A DNA stretch of 64,000 nucleotides from Schistosoma mansoni (lineage: Eukaryota; Platyhelminthes; Trematoda; Strigeidida; Schistosomatidae): the NCBI RefSeq assembly GCF_000237925.1, contig NC_031500.1, positions 2,890,185-2,954,184 of the forward strand, in the 5' to 3' direction. Numbering within the stretch: the first letter of the stretch is position 1; each line of letters starts with the position of its first letter. The position numbers were made by a program, and so were the translations under genes. The notes under the pieces were generated by a model, which saw nothing but the letters and a program-made list of their open reading frames with translations, had not been told where the DNA came from and made no database searches. Shown in pieces: positions 58,882 to 64,000 of this stretch.

Positions 58882-61800
58882 ATGTTTTTTATCATATCCT
58901 ATATTATTATATTATCAGTTCAATTAACTTTGATCACAAGTGAAGAATGTCCTAAGAGATGTGCATGTATGGGACAGACAATACGTTGTCAAAATGTTGG
59001 TTTTCGAACTATACCACAATTACCAACTATTGTACCTAGTTCAGATGGTGGAGTTCTTGAATATTTAACAATTGTAGAAAATTCAATTATGCGTTTGGAG
59101 AAAGCATCATTTGAAGGACATTTAGATTTGTTACGTTTAGAATTATATTCAAATCAAATTGTATGGATATCAGTTGAAGCATTTATTGGTATGCCAATGC
59201 TTAAAGTTTTAGTATTGCGTTCAAATCGTTTGGCTTATTTACCACAAGATGTATTTACACCAGTGTATACACTGGAAGAACTAGACTTGTCAAACAATCA
59301 GTTGAAACATATACCATTTTCAGTAGAAGGATTAATTTATCTAAAGCGTTTATCACTTGGTAATAATCCAATTCATTGTCCCTGTGAACTAGTTGATTTT
59401 TCATTATCCCTTATGTATGTGGAATCAAAATCGTCAAGAGTCACTTGTCATAGTCCATCACAAGTACGGAACGTTAGACTATCAGATTTAGCCGGTCGCC
59501 TTCGTACTCTAGTAAATCAAACACGTTTACTAGGCTATCAAGCAATAAATAATGCAGACAGAAATAGGGTACTTTATTCAGAACCTTATCAACAATTATA
59601 TGGTTATTGGCCATGGCCACATTGTCCAAGACAAGATTTTGGCGGAAAGACGCCTCAATTACTGACTGCATCAGATAGTAATTACGAAACACATGATCCA
59701 ACTTCAGATGATCTTATTAATAATGGTCCTGTGCAAAACAATCAAGATAATCCTGAAAACAAAGCACCAACTATAGTTGTTCAACTGCAAAATGTTAAAG
59801 TAGTGGCTGGTGAAATAGCCAGATTTATATGTAGAGGGGAATCAGGTGTTCCTAGTCAAATCACATGGATTTTACCTGTTAAAGCTACACGTTATATAAG
59901 ACTATATAGAAGACGACAAGTAAGTAAAAGTTTTTTTTATAGATAAAATTGTATTTTTATATTGCAACTGGTATTCTTATTTGTATAGGATATAACATTA
60001 ATATGACTAATGATGGCAAATTTTTTTCTAAACAAAATCTAATGTACACTGTGATCATGCAGATTTGAATAAATTAGAGCAAGTTTTATGGCTAAAATGT
60101 GACTTGGAGATAACATCACGAGGACTTGGCATATGTTGCTTCTAAGCTAAAAGTTTAGGCTGGGATTTATTAATCAGAATGAAAATTCCAAACTATTCAT
60201 TCCATTTTCTAGTTTCATCTAAGTAACGACCATATTGAATGTATTTCATCGTAGCTGACTAGTTGTTGAAATATTCAGTTGCTTATCGATTTGCTGTCTT
60301 GTTTAGATAAAAAAACGTGGAGAATTGTTTTGAAATCCACTGAAAAATTATCATTACTTTGGTCGATTAAACCTACCAACAATCCTAATTTTTTGAATAA
60401 CTTATCAATGACAAATTGTTTGTTTTAGTTAGTTTGCTGTAAATAGGTATAATAATTTAAATTCTAACTATACAGCTTTCATGAATAGTAGTCATAAAAA
60501 GAAAATTTATTTCACTGAACTGCTTTTAATCTCATTCGAATTGTAGTACTGTATAGAGTTACTGCAGGTCCCAAGCCTAGATGAAGGAAGAGGGTTGGGC
60601 ATCGGGTTAGAAACCCCATCCCGTAGAAAACAACTTCACTAAAAGTCGCTAACCGAAAATGTAGGGAAATGATACTTTAGAAAATAACATAAACTACTGT
60701 TATTCACTAATAAGTAAATAAACGATTTGAACTTTCAAATAAAATTGACTGATAAATGTCAAAAGATAAATCAAACTAGAAATTACCACCTACTAAAACA
60801 TAAGTAAGTTATCTGAATAATAAGGTATTTCCCTTGGTAAGCTCCTCAGCAAATTTTCAATCATATAAGACTAGTTTGCTAGAGTAGGATCACTGATGAA
60901 ACAGAACAGTGTTTAGATATTAGTAGATATAATAAAGATATGCTATTGATATAATCGCTGACGTGGTGAAGCATCAACTGAAAAAAGTATGATGAGTGTT
61001 TGCTTTGAGTTATTGTTTTTACATGTTACCATTTATTTATGTAAACTATCAATCTGAAATGTGTTAGTTATTTGGTTGCTATTTCTACATCAATGAAAAA
61101 ATGAATATTACCCATCATAATAGGTTTTATTCAGGGATAAGGTCTGCAAAGAAAGTTGATAAGAGTTTATAGCCAAGCACGATCCAGAATGGTTTTAAAT
61201 GAGTCAAAATCTTTGTTATCCAATCATGAATTTGAATCTAACTTATAAATTTTTGTTTTCTCCCTGATTATGATTAGTATTGATATTGTGTTGCTATTAA
61301 GGTTTACTATTTTTAGTTTTTTGGGTTAAGTGTATGCAAAAGTTATGGTTATTTGACAACATGCTGATAATATGATTAATAGCTGATAACTTATCAGTCT
61401 GTGAATAGTAATTTGAGTATGCAAATAGGTTTAGTTTTGTTCTTTAAATTCTTCGTTGGCACTTTTTTTTCCAAATTATAATCAATAATGTTTCTGTTAT
61501 ATTTGATGGCGTTTATTAGTGAACATCATGTCTTATTTATGATTTATCAACTGTTTATATTTGTAACAAACAAACTAGTTTTACTATAGTCCCATTATTA
61601 AGCGGGTAACTTGATATTAACCAAGACTTGTAAACCAAATACTTATAGTTTCAAATAATACAGAACAGGGACCTTGAATTCTACTGCTAAATATCATGTA
61701 ACTTTATCAAGTTTTGGTTAAATATCAAGTTACCCCACTTATTAATGGGACTATAGTAAACTCTAAAAATTAAAAATAAAAAAGCAAAAAAAAATTATAA

Positions 61801-63463
61801 TAAAGTCATTTCCACAATGTCAGTTTTTGGCAAAACGTCTTCTGTGTATTCTATAACTTTTATTTGTAGATTGTCACTAATTCTAGTCATATTTGATGTA
61901 ACATGTTGACTACAGGTAGTCTGTACCTAAATCATTTGACTATCTGATGAGTGTACATTAAGAGATTTTGTTTTAAGAAATACAATAGCTACAATTAACA
62001 CTGATGATGACTGTTCTTATTTCAGAAATCAAAATGAGGTATATTTTCTTTACTAACGATTCAAAGTTGGCTGATATATATACTAATCAATAGTATTGTA
62101 ACTTTGGTCAGTAATGAGTTTAGTTACTTGTCAATTTCTATTCAATATAAAACTGAAGTTAGGTTGAATAAGCGATTTCATTTCAGTCTGTATCTTTTGT
62201 CATTTTATAGATTCTAGAAATTACCGAGGCTCATGATTATCATGAAGGTAGTTATACTTGTGTATTATCTAATTCATATGGTGTTACTACTTCAGAAGGT
62301 ATTCTTCAACTAATCCAACCAACAAAACCGACAATAATTGAAGCTCCACCAGCTGATGATAATTCTGTGGCAGAACATTCAGTTATGGATTTACGTTGTA
62401 CAGCGAAAGGTTTACCAAAACCGTATATATCATGGGTATGGCAAAAGGACAGTTTACCATTACAGTTAGTTACAGGCGGTCGGTATATTGTACGTAGTCA
62501 TAGTACAGAAATAAATTCATTACAATTCCGATTTCAAAATAATTTGAGTATTTATTCAACAGATCAATATATTCTAGCTGAAAATGAGAAAACAGAAACA
62601 ATGAGTGTGTTATTAGTTCGAAATGTGACCACAGAAGATGCACATGGTAGATACATATGTTATGTAGCAAACAGGCTAGGTTCAGCACGTGTTTCTACAG
62701 TAATTCGTGTTCTGTCTGACGGTCCTCATCACGTATCATCCAGTTCCGAAATTTATGATGGGACGATTGAAAATGAAGATAAAAATCATGAGTCATCAAA
62801 TTCTCAAACTAGTGATGGTGATGATCTTGTCAAAGAAATAATAGAAAAAGCACGTAAACGTATTGATACAGCTATTCGCAAAACAGCTGACCGTTTAAGA
62901 GATACAGGTCGGAGAAGATCGTCTGCAGATATTGCCTCATTATTTCGACAACCAAATCGTGCAGCACTTGAACTAGCTAAAGCAGCTGAAGTTTATGAAG
63001 CGGCAATCGATGAAGTGACCAGCATCTTACGTCAAAGAAATCAAAAACATTTTGAATTTAACAAAACTGATACAATGCCGGATGAATTTGAAGAATATGA
63101 TGAGGTTGATCCGAATTCACGTGATACATTAGGTGTTGAACTGAACACAGATCAATTGGCTATAATAGCTCAATTATCAGGTTGTCAAAGTGCTCAACAA
63201 TTAGATCCATGTTCAAGACAATTATGTTTCCATTTACGCTATCGTTCAATTGATGGTACATGTAATAATTTAAATCATCCTAGGTGGGGTGCCGCATTGG
63301 TACCATTCAGACGTTTATTACCACCAAAATATGAAAATGGTATGAATACGCCGATTGGATGGTCTTCTACAAAATTATACTTTGGATATCCTAAACCATC
63401 TGCTCGATTGGTTTCTCGAGAATTATTAGGCAATGCATCTTTGATGGTTAAGCTAACCAATAT
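58882..63463 (+). CDS. PXDN: Peroxidasin homologue, 5' part (runs off the window)
   Basis: Secreted multidomain haem peroxidase of the extracellular matrix; in animals peroxidasin makes the sulfilimine cross-links of collagen IV. Exons seen: 58882-59919 and 62211-63463, joined in phase 0 with GT-AG sites; the second ends in phase 2, so coding continues beyond 64000. Residues 1-20 form a signal peptide, then an LRR N-cap (ECPKRCACM), four or five LRRs ([46 protein letters not shown]) and an LRR C-cap (CPCELVDF...VTCHS). Ig 1 has RFICRG and GSYTC and is split by the intron; Ig 2 has DLRCTAKG and [10 protein letters not shown] helical linker precedes the peroxidase start, with [31 protein letters not shown] and [11 protein letters not shown]. 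The catalytic histidines lie outside the window. Vertebrate peroxidasin has four Ig domains; only two are visible here. Confidence 0.92.
60545..60655 (-). mobile_element. RTE LINE 5' module fragment in the peroxidasin intron
   Basis: On the minus strand: TTAGCGACTTTTAGTGAAG then TTTTCTACGGGATGGGGTTTC, ATGCCCAACCCTCTTCC and GGCTTGGGACCTGCAGTA, matching the GC-rich block at 34125-34240 with substitutions. Confidence 0.65.
61575..61762. repeat. Small inverted-repeat element (MITE-like)
   Basis: Left arm TTTACTATAGTCCCATTATT...AACTTGATATTAACCAAGACTTG (about 61580-61630) is the inverse of CAAGTTTTGGTTAAATATCAAGTTACC...AATGGGACTATAGTAAA (about 61709-61760), around a loop of about 80 bp. It has no coding capacity and no certain flanking duplication. 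It lies in the peroxidasin intron. Confidence 0.6.
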
Positions 63464-64000
63464 GTAAGTTGAATATTTATGATTAAAATTTTGTTTGCTT
63501 TCAATTATAACGGATTTGCTGAACTTAAGAGATGATAATTCCTGAAAGTAGACTCCAACTTTGAACTGTTGTTCTTACTGATAATTTAGCTATAAAATTC
63601 TTGAAGTCAGACAAATTAATTATCATTGAACAAATAGTTTAATGAAAAATACTTATCCGTATGAAATATAACTGTCTCAAAATCTATCGAAATCCATGGT
63701 ACATTCGTTATCTTCTTGAACCAGTTTTAAAATTTATTAGCTGAATATAATCTTAACATTAATCAAAATCAAATGGATGCTTGAAACATATCATTTTGAG
63801 GATTTCACTGCTAAACCACAAGGTCAAGAGTTAACATTAGAGTTATAGAAGACCTAATTAATTTGTGACATAATTCACCAGTCAATTAATATGTGATATA
63901 TCTTGATATTTAATGATTGCCTCAGTGAAATAATTTTCCGATGAAAAAGGTCTTTTAGATATATATTTGTCAACAACTCATCTCAAATAGAATGCTATTG
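63464..64000 (+). other. Start of the next peroxidasin intron
   Basis: Begins with GTAAGT after the second exon. AT-rich, with no exon recognised before the window ends. Confidence 0.6.

Overview
The window looks like flatworm nuclear DNA, most likely a blood fluke (Schistosoma). It is AT-rich and intron-rich. It is crowded with retroelements whose make-up fits schistosomes: RTE-type and CR1-type LINEs, a Penelope-like element, Ty3/gypsy fragments, and tRNA-headed short repeats of the Sm-alpha kind that carry hammerhead ribozyme motifs. The family calls come from reading motifs by eye, without database searches. Two 200-base runs of N (17539-17738 and 37954-38153) are assembly gaps.

Layout. 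1-6060 is a nest of mobile elements: a CR1 LINE piece, a 663-bp solo LTR, the 3' end of an RTE LINE, a Penelope-like element with terminal repeats, and a reversed gypsy pol piece. 6768-12885 (+) is a complete-looking CCCH zinc-finger gene of the ZC3H4/ZC3H6 type with 35-37 bp introns. It converges on a FIGNL1-type AAA ATPase gene (13052-22221, -), whose 5' exons were not found. 22222-34700 is mostly repeats and contains large near-identical copies: 1-1696 returns inverted at 26962-28657, and 17739-19566 returns directly at 25239-27067. 35118-44138 (+) is a four-exon gene resembling CFAP92 (DUF4550). 44140-58880 shows no clear host gene but many short repeats. 58882 to the right edge (+) is the 5' part of a peroxidasin gene (LRR, two Ig domains, start of the haem peroxidase domain).

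The four host genes are unrelated in role: nuclear RNA control, DNA repair or microtubule ATPase, cilium or flagellum, and extracellular matrix. Only the first two have a visible physical relationship, because their poly(A) signals cross.

The most unusual structure is a short interspersed element built as a head-to-head inverted pair of tRNA-headed arms. Each arm carries a hammerhead-like motif. The left and right arms differ by fixed diagnostic bases across several loci, and one pair is bounded by an 11-13 bp target duplication, so the pair appears to move as one unit.
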